Under the pieces are notes generated by a model. It did not search any database. It was not told the origin of the DNA and was given only the letters and a program-made list of their open reading frames with translations. A program made the position numbers and the translations under genes. A stretch of DNA of 64,000 bases, from the NCBI RefSeq assembly GCF_900156285.1, contig NZ_FTNC01000001.1:62001-126000 (forward strand). The letters run 5' to 3'. This document shows positions 19,723-29,636 of this stretch, one piece after another. The first letter of the stretch is position 1, and each line of letters opens with the position of its first letter. This DNA is from Halanaerobium kushneri (GTDB lineage Bacteria > Bacillota > Halanaerobiia > Halanaerobiales > Halanaerobiaceae).

Positions 19723-19752
19723 TAGACAATAATTTAAAAATGGAGTAGATTT

Positions 19753-20985
19753 ATGAAAACAATAACTATACCTGAATTAAAAATTAGAGAAATTGTTAAA
19801 GAATATGGAACGCCTTTTCATATTTATGATGAAAAGACAATTGTTGACCGTTTAAATAATTTGATTTCTTCTTTTGACTGGGTTGATTTTAAAGAATATT
19901 TTGCTATTAAAGCCAATCCAAATCCACATATTTTAAAAATAATGCAGGAAAATAATTGTGGTGTTGATGCTGCTACGGTTTCTGAGATTAAGCTGGCAGA
20001 AATGGCTGGCTTCAGCGGGGAAGAGATAATGTTTACTTCTAATCTGACCACTCTTGACGCCTATCAATATGCAGTTGAACGTGGTTGTATTATTAATATT
20101 GACTGGGCAGCAGATATTTATGAACTTTTGGAGGCAGAAATAATACCTGAGAATATCTGTTTTAGATTAAATCCAGGATCAATTGAAAATGAAATTATGG
20201 GGGATTCTAAGGAATCCAAATTTGGTTCTACTGCAGGGCAGATTAAAGAAGCGATTGCTTTTTTAGTTGAACAGGGAATTAAATCAATTGGACTGCATAC
20301 AATGGTTGTTTCGAATGAAAATGATCCTCAAATTTTTGGTGAATATACAGAAATGCTTTTTAACTTTGCCAGAGAAATAATTGAGGAATATCAAATTAAA
20401 ATCGATTTTATTAATATTGGAGGCGGAATTGGAATTCCCTATCAATCTGAGACAGAGGTTGATGTTGAAGCAATTGCAGGTGCAGTCAATGAATCGTATG
20501 ATAAAATTTTAAGAGAAAACGGACTGCAGCCTAAAATATTTATGGAATCTGGCCGCTATATTACAGGAGAGTCAGGTTATTTAGTGACCAGAGTAATCAA
20601 AGAAAAAGAAACATACAAAAAATATCTGGGAGTAGATGCTTCAATGTCAGATTTAATGAGACCTGCAATGTATAGAAGTTATCATTATATAACCAACCTT
20701 GATGCAGAGGTACGTGGAAAAAAGAAAATGATCGAATATGATGTTATCGGCTCCCTCTGTGAAAATAATGATAAATTTGCTATTGACCGTAAACTTCCCG
20801 AAAGTAAATTAGGGGATCTGCTGGTTGTTCATGACACAGGGGCCCATGGGCATGCAATGGGTTTTAATTATAATGGAATGCTCAGAAATGGAGAATTTTT
20901 ATATACAATTGATGGCGATATTAAACAGATCAGGCGTGATGAGACTTTTGAAGATTACACAAATACTGTAATAGGAGGCTATTAA
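19753..20985 (+). CDS. lysA: Diaminopimelate decarboxylase
   Basis: Last step of lysine synthesis: decarboxylates meso-diaminopimelate with PLP. The PLP lysine is in YFAIKANPNPHILKIM near residue 52; HTMV, GGGIGIPY and ESGRYITGESGY bind the cofactor phosphate and substrate; the C-terminal DTGAHGHAMGFNYNG is typical. 410 residues. It is unusual that the last-step enzyme is first in the operon. RBS TGGAG. One base separates it from dapA. Confidence 0.94.
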   Translation: MKTITIPELKIREIVKEYGTPFHIYDEKTIVDRLNNLISSFDWVDFKEYFAIKANPNPHILKIMQENNCGVDAATVSEIKLAEMAGFSGEEIMFTSNLTTLDAYQYAVERGCIINIDWAADIYELLEAEIIPENICFRLNPGSIENEIMGDSKESKFGSTAGQIKEAIAFLVEQGIKSIGLHTMVVSNENDPQIFGEYTEMLFNFAREIIEEYQIKIDFINIGGGIGIPYQSETEVDVEAIAGAVNESYDKILRENGLQPKIFMESGRYITGESGYLVTRVIKEKETYKKYLGVDASMSDLMRPAMYRSYHYITNLDAEVRGKKKMIEYDVIGSLCENNDKFAIDRKLPESKLGDLLVVHDTGAHGHAMGFNYNGMLRNGEFLYTIDGDIKQIRRDETFEDYTNTVIGGY

Positions 20986-20986
20986 T

Positions 20987-21865
20987 ATGTTTAAGGGTGT
21001 TGGTACTGCTTTAATTACTCCTTTTAAAGAAAATGGTGAAGTGGATTATAAAATGTTTGAGAAAATTTTGGATCACCAATTAGAAAATGAGATTGATGCT
21101 CTGGTGGTCCTGGGCACAACCGGTGAATCTCCAACTGTTCATTTAGAAGAAAGAAAATTACTTACTGAAATGGCTGTCAGTAAGGCTGATGGTGAGATTC
21201 CGGTAATTGTGGGCACTGGAACTAATGATACTTCCAAAGTTATAGAAATGAATGAGCTGGCAGCAGAACAGGGAGCAGATGGAGTTTTAATAGTTACTCC
21301 TTATTATAATAAAACAAGCCAGCAGGGTTTAGTTGACCACTATACTTATGTTGCCAGAAAAACTGAGCTGCCAATAATTGCCTATAATGTACCTTCCAGA
21401 ACTGGAGTCAATATTGAGCCAGAAACTTTTCAAAAAATGTCGAAAATGCAGGACAATATTGTGGCAATCAAAGAAGCCAGTGGGGATATGAGTCAGATTT
21501 TAAATGTAATTAAACTTACCAGAGAAAATAAAATTATACTATCGGGTAATGATGATCAGGCACTTCCCTTAATGATGTCAGGTGGAAGTGGTGTTATCTC
21601 CGTATTTTCTAATCTGCTGCCGGGGGTAATGAAAAAAATTACTTCCTATATTTTAGCTAACGATTATCAGTCAGCCAGAGATTTACATTATAAATACTTA
21701 AAATTGATGCGCTTAATTTTTGTTGATGTAAATCCAATTCCAATTAAGTTTGCTATGCAGCAGATTGGTCTGTCAAATAATAATTTGCGTCGACCTCTGG
21801 TTAATTTAAATAAAGAACATCAAAAATTAATTTTAACTGAAATGGAGGAGCTTGATATAGTATGA
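20987..21865 (+). CDS. dapA: 4-hydroxy-tetrahydrodipicolinate synthase
   Basis: Condenses pyruvate with aspartate semialdehyde, the first committed step to diaminopimelate and lysine. TIM-barrel aldolase with GTTGESPT, the tyrosine in VTPYYNKTSQQG and the Schiff-base lysine in VAIKEASGD near residue 161. 292 residues, standard length. Its stop overlaps the dapB start by four bases (ATGA-type coupling). Confidence 0.96.
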   Translation: MFKGVGTALITPFKENGEVDYKMFEKILDHQLENEIDALVVLGTTGESPTVHLEERKLLTEMAVSKADGEIPVIVGTGTNDTSKVIEMNELAAEQGADGVLIVTPYYNKTSQQGLVDHYTYVARKTELPIIAYNVPSRTGVNIEPETFQKMSKMQDNIVAIKEASGDMSQILNVIKLTRENKIILSGNDDQALPLMMSGGSGVISVFSNLLPGVMKKITSYILANDYQSARDLHYKYLKLMRLIFVDVNPIPIKFAMQQIGLSNNNLRRPLVNLNKEHQKLILTEMEELDIV

Positions 21866-22506
21866 AGTACGGAATTATAGGTTATTCAGGCAGAATGGGT
21901 CAGGCGATAGAAGAATTGTTTTCTGAAGCTGGCCATGAGTTAGTCTATCAGATGGATGAAAATGGTGAAAAAGAAATTGAGAAGCCAGAAGTAGTGATTG
22001 ATTTTTCTTTAAAAGAAGCCTTTGCTGATACAGTTAGAGTGATTAAGGAAAAAGAGGTACCTCTGGTTATTGGGACAACAGGACTTGACGATACTGACTT
22101 TGCTAAATTAGATGAGCTGGCAGAAAAAGTAGCAGTAATTCAGAGCTTTAATTTTTCGATTGGAATTAATATTCTATCTGAATTAATCAAAAAAGTTAAT
22201 AAGTATGTAGATCGGGATTGGGATATTGAAATTTCCGAAACTCACCACCGTTTTAAAAAAGATAAACCATCTGGAACAGCAATAATGTTGGGAGATCTTC
22301 TGGAGAGGGATGTTGAAATGCATTCCAAAAGACTGGGTTCAGAATTTGGAGAACATGAAGTTGACTTTGCCAGTATAGGTGAAGTGCTGACCTTAAAGCA
22401 TAGAGCTTACTCAAGAAAAGCTTTTACTCAGGGAGTGCTGTTAAGTGCAGAAAAAATTCTGGATTTAGAACCTGGATTTTATAGCTTTTCTGAGATTTTA
22501 AAATAA
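21862..22506 (+). CDS. dapB: 4-hydroxy-tetrahydrodipicolinate reductase, short form
   Basis: NAD(P)H-dependent reduction of the DapA product. The N-terminus has the dinucleotide motif GYSGRMGQAI, the middle has GTTGL, and the catalytic segment is SETHHRFKKDKPSGTA near residue 125. It has 214 residues rather than about 250-270, a compact form also seen in some thermophiles. It overlaps dapA and is followed by dapH. Confidence 0.94.
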   Translation: MKYGIIGYSGRMGQAIEELFSEAGHELVYQMDENGEKEIEKPEVVIDFSLKEAFADTVRVIKEKEVPLVIGTTGLDDTDFAKLDELAEKVAVIQSFNFSIGINILSELIKKVNKYVDRDWDIEISETHHRFKKDKPSGTAIMLGDLLERDVEMHSKRLGSEFGEHEVDFASIGEVLTLKHRAYSRKAFTQGVLLSAEKILDLEPGFYSFSEILK

Positions 22507-22564
22507 TAATTAAAATAAAATAATTGTTGAAGTTATCAAATAAACTATAATTGGAGGCCAAAAA

Positions 22565-23263
22565 ATGAATTCTTATGATTTAATTGATTATATTTCAAAT
22601 TCTACTAAAAAAACACCCGTTAAGTTTTATATTAAAGGTAAAGAATTAAAAGATTCTCTAAGTACTTACGAATATTATGGAGATGACAGTTCTGGAGTTG
22701 TTTTCTGTGAGTTGAAAGAGGCAGAAGCCTTAAAAAAAGAACTGGACGATAAATTAACCCAGTCTAGAATTGAGATGGATAGACTAAATTCTGCTATTCC
22801 TTTAGCTGATTACAGTCAGTATAACTGCCGGATTGAGCCTGGTGTTCATATTCGTGATCAGGTTGAAATTGGTGATGGCTGTGTCTTAATGATGGGAGCT
22901 GTAATTAATATTGGGGCCCAAATTGGCAAAAATACAATGATTGATATGAATACAGTGCTGGGAGGTAGAGCAACTGTTGGTGATAACTGCCATATTGGGG
23001 CAGGAACTGTACTGGCTGGAGTTATTGAACCTCCGAGTGCTGATCCGGTAGTTGTGGAAGATAATGTTTTAATCGGTGCCAATGCAGTTGTTTTAGAAGG
23101 AGTTCAGATTGGTGAAGGTGCTGTAATTGCTGCCGGCTCAATAGTAATTGATGATGTACCTGCAGGTGCTGTCTATGCTGGTGCTCCTGCTAAAAAGATT
23201 AAAGATGTAGATGACCAGACAAAACAGAAAACTGAGGTAATGGCCAGTCTGCGTCAGCTTTAA
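22565..23263 (+). CDS. dapH: Tetrahydrodipicolinate N-acetyltransferase
   Basis: Acetylates tetrahydrodipicolinate, committing the pathway to the acetylated branch of diaminopimelate synthesis. After an N-terminal helical domain of about 85 residues, the chain turns into hexapeptide repeats of a left-handed beta-helix ([40 protein letters not shown]). 232 residues fits DapH better than DapD. RBS TTGGAGG. The later N-acetyl-diaminopimelate deacetylase is not in this window. Confidence 0.92.
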   Translation: MNSYDLIDYISNSTKKTPVKFYIKGKELKDSLSTYEYYGDDSSGVVFCELKEAEALKKELDDKLTQSRIEMDRLNSAIPLADYSQYNCRIEPGVHIRDQVEIGDGCVLMMGAVINIGAQIGKNTMIDMNTVLGGRATVGDNCHIGAGTVLAGVIEPPSADPVVVEDNVLIGANAVVLEGVQIGEGAVIAAGSIVIDDVPAGAVYAGAPAKKIKDVDDQTKQKTEVMASLRQL

Positions 23264-23288
23264 AATAAAATTTAAAAAAATAAATTTT

Positions 23289-23324
23289 AAGCTGGCTGGA
23301 TTTTTATTCTGGCCAGCTTTTAAA
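23289..23324 (+). terminator. Terminator-like hairpin after dapH
   Basis: AAGCTGGC pairs with GCCAGCTT, loop about 15 bases, with only a short T tract. It may weaken transcription into the following aminotransferase gene. Confidence 0.6.
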
Positions 23325-23375
23325 ACAGGCAGGAATTAAATTTTCCCCAAATAATTTTAAAAAGGGTGTATTAAA

Positions 23376-24494
23376 ATGCGTTATTTAGAACTTTATAATA
23401 GTTATGATTTTACAATTGAGAAGGCAGAAGGAGTATATATTTTCGATACGGATGGTAATAAATATTTTGATACATTTTCCGGGATTGGAGTGCTGGCCCT
23501 GGGCCACAGCCATCCGGAGGTAGTACATGCAATTAGTGATAAACTGCATAAATATGCACATACATCAAATTACTTTTTGGATCAGGATACCGAAACAGTG
23601 GCTGAGTTAATTAGTGATCCAGGAGATAAAGTCTTTTTTGTTAATTCTGGAACTGAGGCAACAGAACTTGCTTTAAAAATTATCAAAAAGAAAATTGGAG
23701 CAGGTAAAATTTTATTTTTCAGCAATTCCTTTCACGGCAGAAGTCTGGGAGCTCTTTCGGTTAATGGTTTCCCCGGTATTAGGGATCAGTTTAAACCACT
23801 GCTGCCAGATACAATCGAAGCTGAGTTCAATGATATAGAAAGTCTAAGAGAAGCCGCAGCCAATAATCCTGATATCAAAGCTGTTTTCTTTGAACCTCTG
23901 CAGGGATCAGGTGGTGTCCAGCCTGCTTCTGAAGAATTTGTAGCTGAATTAAATCAATTAATTGATCAAAATAACTGGATTCTAGCTGTAGATGAAGTTC
24001 AGGCCGGACTGTACAGGACAGCAGAAAAATATTCATATCAGAATTTTGATTTAAGTCCTGATTTAATTACTGTTGCCAAAGCACTTGGTGGAGGTCTTCC
24101 GTTAGGTGGAGTAGTCATGAAAGGAGAAATGACAGGGGTTTTAGAACCCGGTGATCATGGCTCAACTTTTGCTCCTAATCCACTTGCTTTACGAGGAGCC
24201 AGAGTTGTAATGGAAAAATTAGAGAGTATGCAGGATTCTATTGCAGAAAGAGGAGAATACTTTTTAAAAAAATTAAAAGAACTGAAATCTGAAAAAATAA
24301 AAGAGGTTAGAGGAATTGGCTTAATGCTGGGAATTGAATTAAATGAAGAAATACCTGACTTGAGAGCTAAAGCTCAGGCAGAAGGAATTCTGCTGAATAT
24401 TGTTAAAGGCAAGGTGATTCGTTTTTTACCGGCTTTAAATATTACTAAAGATGAGATAGATCAGCTGCTAGAGAAGCTAAAAAAAATAATTTAA
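23376..24494 (+). CDS. Class-III aminotransferase, N-acetyl-diaminopimelate or acetylornithine type
   Basis: PLP enzyme of the acetylornithine aminotransferase family. Visible motifs are FSGIGVLALGHSHPEV, VNSGTEATELALK, SFHGRSLGAL, the cofactor Asp in VDEVQAGLYRT and the Schiff-base lysine in VAKALGGGLPLGG near residue 233. 372 residues. Its position after dapH argues that it makes N-acetyl-L,L-diaminopimelate, the step after acetylation, although ArgD activity cannot be excluded. Confidence 0.88.
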   Translation: MRYLELYNSYDFTIEKAEGVYIFDTDGNKYFDTFSGIGVLALGHSHPEVVHAISDKLHKYAHTSNYFLDQDTETVAELISDPGDKVFFVNSGTEATELALKIIKKKIGAGKILFFSNSFHGRSLGALSVNGFPGIRDQFKPLLPDTIEAEFNDIESLREAAANNPDIKAVFFEPLQGSGGVQPASEEFVAELNQLIDQNNWILAVDEVQAGLYRTAEKYSYQNFDLSPDLITVAKALGGGLPLGGVVMKGEMTGVLEPGDHGSTFAPNPLALRGARVVMEKLESMQDSIAERGEYFLKKLKELKSEKIKEVRGIGLMLGIELNEEIPDLRAKAQAEGILLNIVKGKVIRFLPALNITKDEIDQLLEKLKKII

Positions 24495-24512
24495 TGTTTT
24501 GTTAGATGATAC

Positions 24513-24549
24513 CGGGAACCTGGATTAATTTTTCAGGTTCCCGTTTTTT
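24513..24549 (+). terminator. Terminator of the lysine operon
   Basis: Perfect stem CGGGAACCTG / CAGGTTCCCG with an 11-base loop and six T residues. Confidence 0.93.
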
Positions 24550-24572
24550 GCGTCTCTTTATTTTATTAAGCT

Positions 24573-25511
24573 TTAAAAATCCGGCATTTCGTCAATGGCA
24601 TTTTTCTTTTCTTCGGTATCGACATGAGTATAAATCTGAGTTGTAGACAGATTGGCATGACCTAAAAGATCCTGCAGGACTTTAATATCCTTAGTCTGCC
24701 GATAAAGAGTAGAAGCAAAAGTATGGCGGAGTTTGTGGGGAGTTATTTTTTCAGCTCTACTCAAACCAGCATTTTTTGCATATTTTTTGACAAAAAGTTG
24801 AATTGTTCTGGGACTGATTCTCCTGCCGTGACGAGAGATAAAAACAGCCTGTCGGGCATCACTATCTTTAATTTTAATCGAATTTCTTTCTCTCATATAG
24901 CGTCTGATTGCTAAGATTACATCATTATGCAGCGGTACATAGCGCTCCTTTTTTCCCTTACCATAAAACTTGATCGAAGCATCTTCAAAATCAATATTAT
25001 CAAAATCTAAATTAACCAATTCTGAAATCCGGAGTCCAGCATAAAGGAAGAGTTTAACTATGGCCAGATCACGTAATCGGTTAATTCCACCATGTTCTTC
25101 GATGGCACTGATAAATTTCTGTGCCTCCTTAAGCTTTAAATAAATTGGTTCCAGCCGGTTATCAGTTTTACTGCTTTCTATTGCTTCTGCTGGATTTTTA
25201 GTCACAATCCCATAGTGGAGTAGATATTTATAAAAAGAGCGGACAGCAAAAAGTTTTCGATTTCTGGTAACCGCTTTATTATCATTAATAATTACTGCAT
25301 CAGCCAGAAATTCCGAAATATCAAGTCGATCAACCTCATCTGGTCTAAAACCTTCCTTAAAATCAAGTTCTTCTCGTAGATATTTATGTAATTGGTGTAG
25401 ATCACTATCATACTCCTTAATTGTCAGCTTAGAGTATCCCTTTTCCACATCAAGATATTTTTTAAATTTATTTAAAGCCTGTAAAAAATCAAGTTGAGAA
25501 ATTTTAATCAC
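24573..25511 (-). CDS. Xer-type tyrosine recombinase
   Basis: A 312-residue site-specific recombinase with a SAM-like N-terminal DNA-binding domain (FKKYLDVEKGYSKLTIKEYD) and a C-terminal catalytic domain. The catalytic set is visible: Arg in AGLRISELV, Lys in GKGKKERYVPL, His-x-x-Arg in THKLRHTFAS (HKLRH), His in LGHANLSTTQ and Tyr in IYTHV. This is the XerC/XerD/XerA layout for chromosome dimer resolution. Whether it is the XerC or XerD partner cannot be said. The start is a GTG that overlaps the ribosome site, so the true start may be two to four codons later. Confidence 0.9.
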   Translation of the reverse strand: MIKISQLDFLQALNKFKKYLDVEKGYSKLTIKEYDSDLHQLHKYLREELDFKEGFRPDEVDRLDISEFLADAVIINDNKAVTRNRKLFAVRSFYKYLLHYGIVTKNPAEAIESSKTDNRLEPIYLKLKEAQKFISAIEEHGGINRLRDLAIVKLFLYAGLRISELVNLDFDNIDFEDASIKFYGKGKKERYVPLHNDVILAIRRYMRERNSIKIKDSDARQAVFISRHGRRISPRTIQLFVKKYAKNAGLSRAEKITPHKLRHTFASTLYRQTKDIKVLQDLLGHANLSTTQIYTHVDTEEKKNAIDEMPDF

Positions 25512-25593
25512 TTCCTTTCATTTATTGGTACTGGGTGCCTGGTACCCTTACATTATTTATTCAATTAAAAACTTTAAAATCCTTTTTTTACTA

Positions 25594-25623
25594 CTTGACC
25601 TTCTCTGACCTTTGTACTATAAT
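25594..25623. promoter_or_regulatory. clpB promoter overlapped by a CtsR-like operator
   Basis: TTGACC (25595-25600), 17-base spacer, TATAAT (25618-25623). The reverse strand of 25594-25610 reads GGTCAGA-GAA-GGTCAAG, matching the CtsR heptad repeat (A/GGTCAAA with a three-base spacer) with two changes. Placing it over the -35 fits repression of heat-shock genes by CtsR; the ctsR gene itself is not in the window. Confidence 0.72.
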
Positions 25624-25678
25624 TAAACTAGATAATAAATTAAAATTGGATAAATTGTATTAAAGGAGGAAGATAAAA

Positions 25679-28270
25679 ATGGATATGGAAAAATTTACAC
25701 GGAAAGCACAGCAGAGCCTGGTAGAAGCACAAAATGTTGCTCAGGATTATCAGCATCAAGAAATCTTTCCTTCCCATCTATTTAAAGCCTTATTAAATCA
25801 GGATGATGGAATAGTCATCCCACTACTGCAGAAGGCAGAAGCAAATCTGCCAGAACTTAAGACAGAAAACGAAAAACTGCTCAAAAAATTACCACAGGTT
25901 TATTCAGAACAGAGCGGACAGGCATACATGTCTCATCAGCTCAATGATATTATGCGAGAAGCTGAAAAACAGGCAGATGCTTTAGATGATCAATATATAT
26001 CAACTGAACATTTTTTACTTGCTATTTTAAGAGATCGCAAAACTGAATTAGGAAAGATGCTTTACGAGAAAAATTTAAACTATAATGATCTTAAACAAAT
26101 CATTCAGGAAATGCGGGGAGGCAGCAAAATCGATTCCCAGCAGGGAGAAGAGGGTTTTAACGTTTTAGAAAAATATACAATTGATATTACAGAACAGGCA
26201 AAAGACGGAAAACTTGATCCGGTTATCGGCCGTGATAATTTAATTAGGAGAGTTATGCAGGTTCTATCTCGCCGCCGCAAAAACAATCCGGTTTTAATTG
26301 GCGAACCAGGTGTAGGTAAAACGGCAATTGTAGAAGGTTTGGCTCAGAGAATAATTAATGGTGATGTTCCAGAGGGTTTAAAAAATAAAAAAGTTATTTC
26401 TCTCGATATGGGTTCCTTAGTTGCAGGAACCAAATTTAGAGGTGAATTTGAAGAAAGATTGAAATCAGTTTTAAAAGAGATTAAAAAAGCCGAAGGCCAG
26501 ATTATACTCTTTATTGATGAAATGCATACTTTAGTTGGAGCAGGAGCTACAGAAGGATCAATGGATGCAGCTAACCTCTTAAAACCAGCTCTGGCACGCG
26601 GTGAACTACACTGTGTAGGAGCAACTACTTTAGCAGAGTACAAAAAGCATATCGAAAAGGATGCGGCTTTAGAGCGCAGATTCCAGCCGGTTCAGGTTTC
26701 GGAGCCTGATATCGATGACACAGTTTCAATCTTAAGAGGTTTAAAAGAAAAATATGAGATTCACCATGGAATAAAAATTACTGATAATGCAATTGTAGCT
26801 GCCGCTAAACTTTCTGACCGCTATCTAACTGAAAGGTTTCTACCTGATAAGGCAATTGACTTAATTGATGAGGCGGCTTCGAAAATTAGAATTGAAATTG
26901 ATTCTATGCCTTTAGAAATTGATGAACTTGACCGTAAAGTAAGGCGCCTGGAAACAGAAAGAGAGGCCTTAAAAAATGAAGATACTGAAGAGGCCCGGGA
27001 AAGACTCCACGAAATCGAAGAAAAGCTGCAGGAATTAAAGGATCGGCGTGATCCCCTGCGCTTAAAATGGAAAAATGAAAAAGATCAGCTGGCTAAAATG
27101 CAGGAATTGAAAGAAAAAATAGATCAGATTGAATATCGAGCTGAAGCTGCCGAAAGAGAGGCCAATTATGAGGAAGCAGCACGTCTTCGCTATGGTGAAC
27201 TGAATGAGCTTCGTAAAGAACTGGCAGAGGTAAGTAAGAGGGTAGAAGAATCTCAAAAAGATGCCAATCATCTGGTTAAAGAAGAGGTAACAGAAGAAGA
27301 TATTGCGGAAATTGTATCTCTCTGGACCGATATTCCACTGCAGAAGCTGATGGAAGCAGAAAAAGAAAAGCTGATTAACTTAGAAGATGAGTTAGAAAAA
27401 AGAGTTGTTGGTCAGCACGATGCAGTTAAGGCAGTAAGTAATGCAATTCGTCGCTCTCGCACAGGTCTCCAGGATGCAGATCGACCACTGGCTTCATTTA
27501 TGTTTATGGGACCAACTGGAGTCGGTAAGACGGAGCTGGCTAAGACACTGGCAGCTTATCTTTTTGATGATGAACGGGCTCTAACCAGAATCGATATGTC
27601 AGAATATATGGAACGCCATGCAGTTTCTAAACTGATTGGTTCACCCCCCGGTTATGTCGGGTTTGAGGAAGGTGGACAGCTAACAGAAAAAGTTAGACGC
27701 AATCCTTATTCTGTGATTTTATTTGATGAAATAGAAAAAGCTCATCCGGATGTATTTAATATCCTGCTGCAGATTCTTGATGATGGTGTTTTAACAGACA
27801 GTCAGGGTAAGGAAGTTGACTTTAGAAATACAGTTATTATTATGACTTCCAATGTCGGTTCCCAGTATATTCAGGATTTAGATGATGAAGCAAAGATTAA
27901 AGAAGAAATTGATGAAGCCCTAAAGGAACAGTTTAGACCTGAATTTTTAAACAGAATTGACGAAAAAATTATTTTCCATTCCTTAAGCAAAAATGATATC
28001 TTTAAAATTATTGATATTCAGGTTTCATATCTGCAGGATAACCTATCTGAACAGGATATTGAAATAGATTTAACTAGAGCGGCTAAAGAAGAGCTCTTAG
28101 AACTTGGATTTGATCCCGCTTATGGTGCTCGTCCGTTGAGAAGAGTTATTCAAAATCAGATTAAAGATGAGCTTGCCATGCTCCTACTGGAGGAAAAGAT
28201 TAAAGAAGGAGATACAGTAGAAGTTGATTTTGTAAATGGAGAATTTAGATTTAAAAATTATAACAATTAA
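25679..28270 (+). CDS. clpB: ATP-dependent disaggregase ClpB
   Basis: Heat-shock AAA+ chaperone that, with DnaK, extracts proteins from aggregates. The 863 residues comprise a Clp N domain (1-145), a first AAA+ module with GEPGVGKT near 207, a long coiled-coil M domain (about 400-525) and a second AAA+ module with GPTGVGKT near 610. The M domain length separates it from ClpC and ClpA. RBS AAAGGAGGAAG. A CtsR-like box covers its promoter. Confidence 0.97.
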   Translation: MDMEKFTRKAQQSLVEAQNVAQDYQHQEIFPSHLFKALLNQDDGIVIPLLQKAEANLPELKTENEKLLKKLPQVYSEQSGQAYMSHQLNDIMREAEKQADALDDQYISTEHFLLAILRDRKTELGKMLYEKNLNYNDLKQIIQEMRGGSKIDSQQGEEGFNVLEKYTIDITEQAKDGKLDPVIGRDNLIRRVMQVLSRRRKNNPVLIGEPGVGKTAIVEGLAQRIINGDVPEGLKNKKVISLDMGSLVAGTKFRGEFEERLKSVLKEIKKAEGQIILFIDEMHTLVGAGATEGSMDAANLLKPALARGELHCVGATTLAEYKKHIEKDAALERRFQPVQVSEPDIDDTVSILRGLKEKYEIHHGIKITDNAIVAAAKLSDRYLTERFLPDKAIDLIDEAASKIRIEIDSMPLEIDELDRKVRRLETEREALKNEDTEEARERLHEIEEKLQELKDRRDPLRLKWKNEKDQLAKMQELKEKIDQIEYRAEAAEREANYEEAARLRYGELNELRKELAEVSKRVEESQKDANHLVKEEVTEEDIAEIVSLWTDIPLQKLMEAEKEKLINLEDELEKRVVGQHDAVKAVSNAIRRSRTGLQDADRPLASFMFMGPTGVGKTELAKTLAAYLFDDERALTRIDMSEYMERHAVSKLIGSPPGYVGFEEGGQLTEKVRRNPYSVILFDEIEKAHPDVFNILLQILDDGVLTDSQGKEVDFRNTVIIMTSNVGSQYIQDLDDEAKIKEEIDEALKEQFRPEFLNRIDEKIIFHSLSKNDIFKIIDIQVSYLQDNLSEQDIEIDLTRAAKEELLELGFDPAYGARPLRRVIQNQIKDELAMLLLEEKIKEGDTVEVDFVNGEFRFKNYNN

Positions 28271-28294
28271 GTATTATTAAAAAAAACATTTTTT

Positions 28295-28329
28295 AGGCAG
28301 ACCGGTAAAATTACTGGTCTGCTTTTTTA
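28295..28329 (+). terminator. clpB terminator
   Basis: GCAGACC / GGTCTGC stem extended by GGTAA/TTACT, followed by six T residues. Confidence 0.9.
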
Positions 28330-28423
28330 ATGAAGGAATATATTTATCTATCACGAAGTATATTTACTGTACATAAATTATTTATCAGATTAACCAATAT
28401 ATATAGAAATGAGAGGGTTTTAA

Positions 28424-29578
28424 ATGTCTAAAGAAAAGAATAATATACGTTTATTTATTTTTGTCACAGCTTTTTACTGGTTTTCCATGTATGCCTATAT
28501 TCCAACTTTTTCTCCCTACATAGAATCACTTGGTGCCTCACATAAGATGATTGGTTTGATTTTAGGCTCATATGGTTTTACACAGATGTTAATTCGAATT
28601 CCACTGGGTATTTATTCTGATAGGATTAATAGAAAAAAGATTTTTGTAAATATCGGAATTCTGCTCAGTCTAATTAGTACTACCGGGATGTGGTTTGCTG
28701 AGACTCCAGCTTTAATTTTGATTTTTCGTTCACTTGCAGGAGCTTCTGCAGCTACCTGGGTTAGTTTTACAGTCTTATTCTCTTCTTATTTTAAAAAGGA
28801 TGATACTGCCCATGCTATTGGTCTAATTAATGCATCTAATAAATCCGGTCAGGTCGCGGGTATGCTTTTAGGAGGAATAATTGCTCAGGCCCTGGGTCAG
28901 CAGTTTCCATTTTTACTGGCAGCAGCTGGGGCAGTAATAGGTTTTATTTTAAGTCTCAGTGTGGATGAAAAGAAAGATATCGATCACAGGGCAATTACTT
29001 TTCGCGAAATCTTGAAGGTTGCCAGAAATAAAAGTCTATTGACAGTTTCATTTTTGGCAATTTTAATGATGATGATTGCTCATTCTACCACTTTTGGCTT
29101 TATTCCGGTAGCAGCTAAAAATTTAGGAGCAACAAGTTTCCATTTAGGACTATTGACCACTATCACAACAATTCCGGGGATTCTTTCTTCCTATCTAAGC
29201 GGCAGCTATTTCAGTCAGCGACTTGGCGAAAAGACTACAGTAACAATTGGATTTATCTTACTAGCATTTTCCTGTTTAATGGTACCTTTTATTGATCATC
29301 TCTACATATTATATTTTAACCAGATGCTAAATGGCTTTGCTCAGGGGATGATTTTTCCTGTCTTAATGGGACTGAGCATCAAAAATGTAGAAGCAAACAA
29401 AAGGGGAACCGCGATGGGTTTTTTTCAGGCAATTTACGGATTGGGAATGTTTATCGGACCAATTTTTGTTGGCACGATAAGTGATTTTGCTGGATTGAAA
29501 ATGGGCTTCTGGATGATTGGGTTGGTAGGAATTTTGGGGGCGATTTTAAGCCGTTTTTATAAAAATGAAAGAGTTTAA
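28424..29578 (+). CDS. Major facilitator superfamily transporter
   Basis: A 384-residue protein with about twelve hydrophobic segments and the MFS loop motif LGIYSDRINRKKIF between segments 2 and 3. A similar break between halves occurs around residue 190 (ITFREILKVARNKSLL). Substrate unknown; drug or sugar efflux are both plausible. It appears to be its own transcription unit with RBS GAGAGGG. Confidence 0.88.
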   Translation: MSKEKNNIRLFIFVTAFYWFSMYAYIPTFSPYIESLGASHKMIGLILGSYGFTQMLIRIPLGIYSDRINRKKIFVNIGILLSLISTTGMWFAETPALILIFRSLAGASAATWVSFTVLFSSYFKKDDTAHAIGLINASNKSGQVAGMLLGGIIAQALGQQFPFLLAAAGAVIGFILSLSVDEKKDIDHRAITFREILKVARNKSLLTVSFLAILMMMIAHSTTFGFIPVAAKNLGATSFHLGLLTTITTIPGILSSYLSGSYFSQRLGEKTTVTIGFILLAFSCLMVPFIDHLYILYFNQMLNGFAQGMIFPVLMGLSIKNVEANKRGTAMGFFQAIYGLGMFIGPIFVGTISDFAGLKMGFWMIGLVGILGAILSRFYKNERV

Positions 29579-29636
29579 AAATTAGTCAATTGAAATTTAT
29601 TAGGTACTATAATTAATATAATGATAGGAGAGCAAG

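Noticed and set aside
22858-23082. Reverse frame inside dapH
   Set aside because: Shadow of hexapeptide-repeat coding sequence; no ribosome site and low plausibility.
24573-25511. The Xer recombinase as integrase of the cassette array
   Set aside because: It lies 9 kb away, is separated by unrelated genes and has ordinary XerC/D length; the recombinase at 33460 adjoins the array directly.
25527-25552. GGTACTGGGTGCCTGGTACCC as a mobile or regulatory repeat
   Set aside because: Only one copy seen in the window; cannot be supported.
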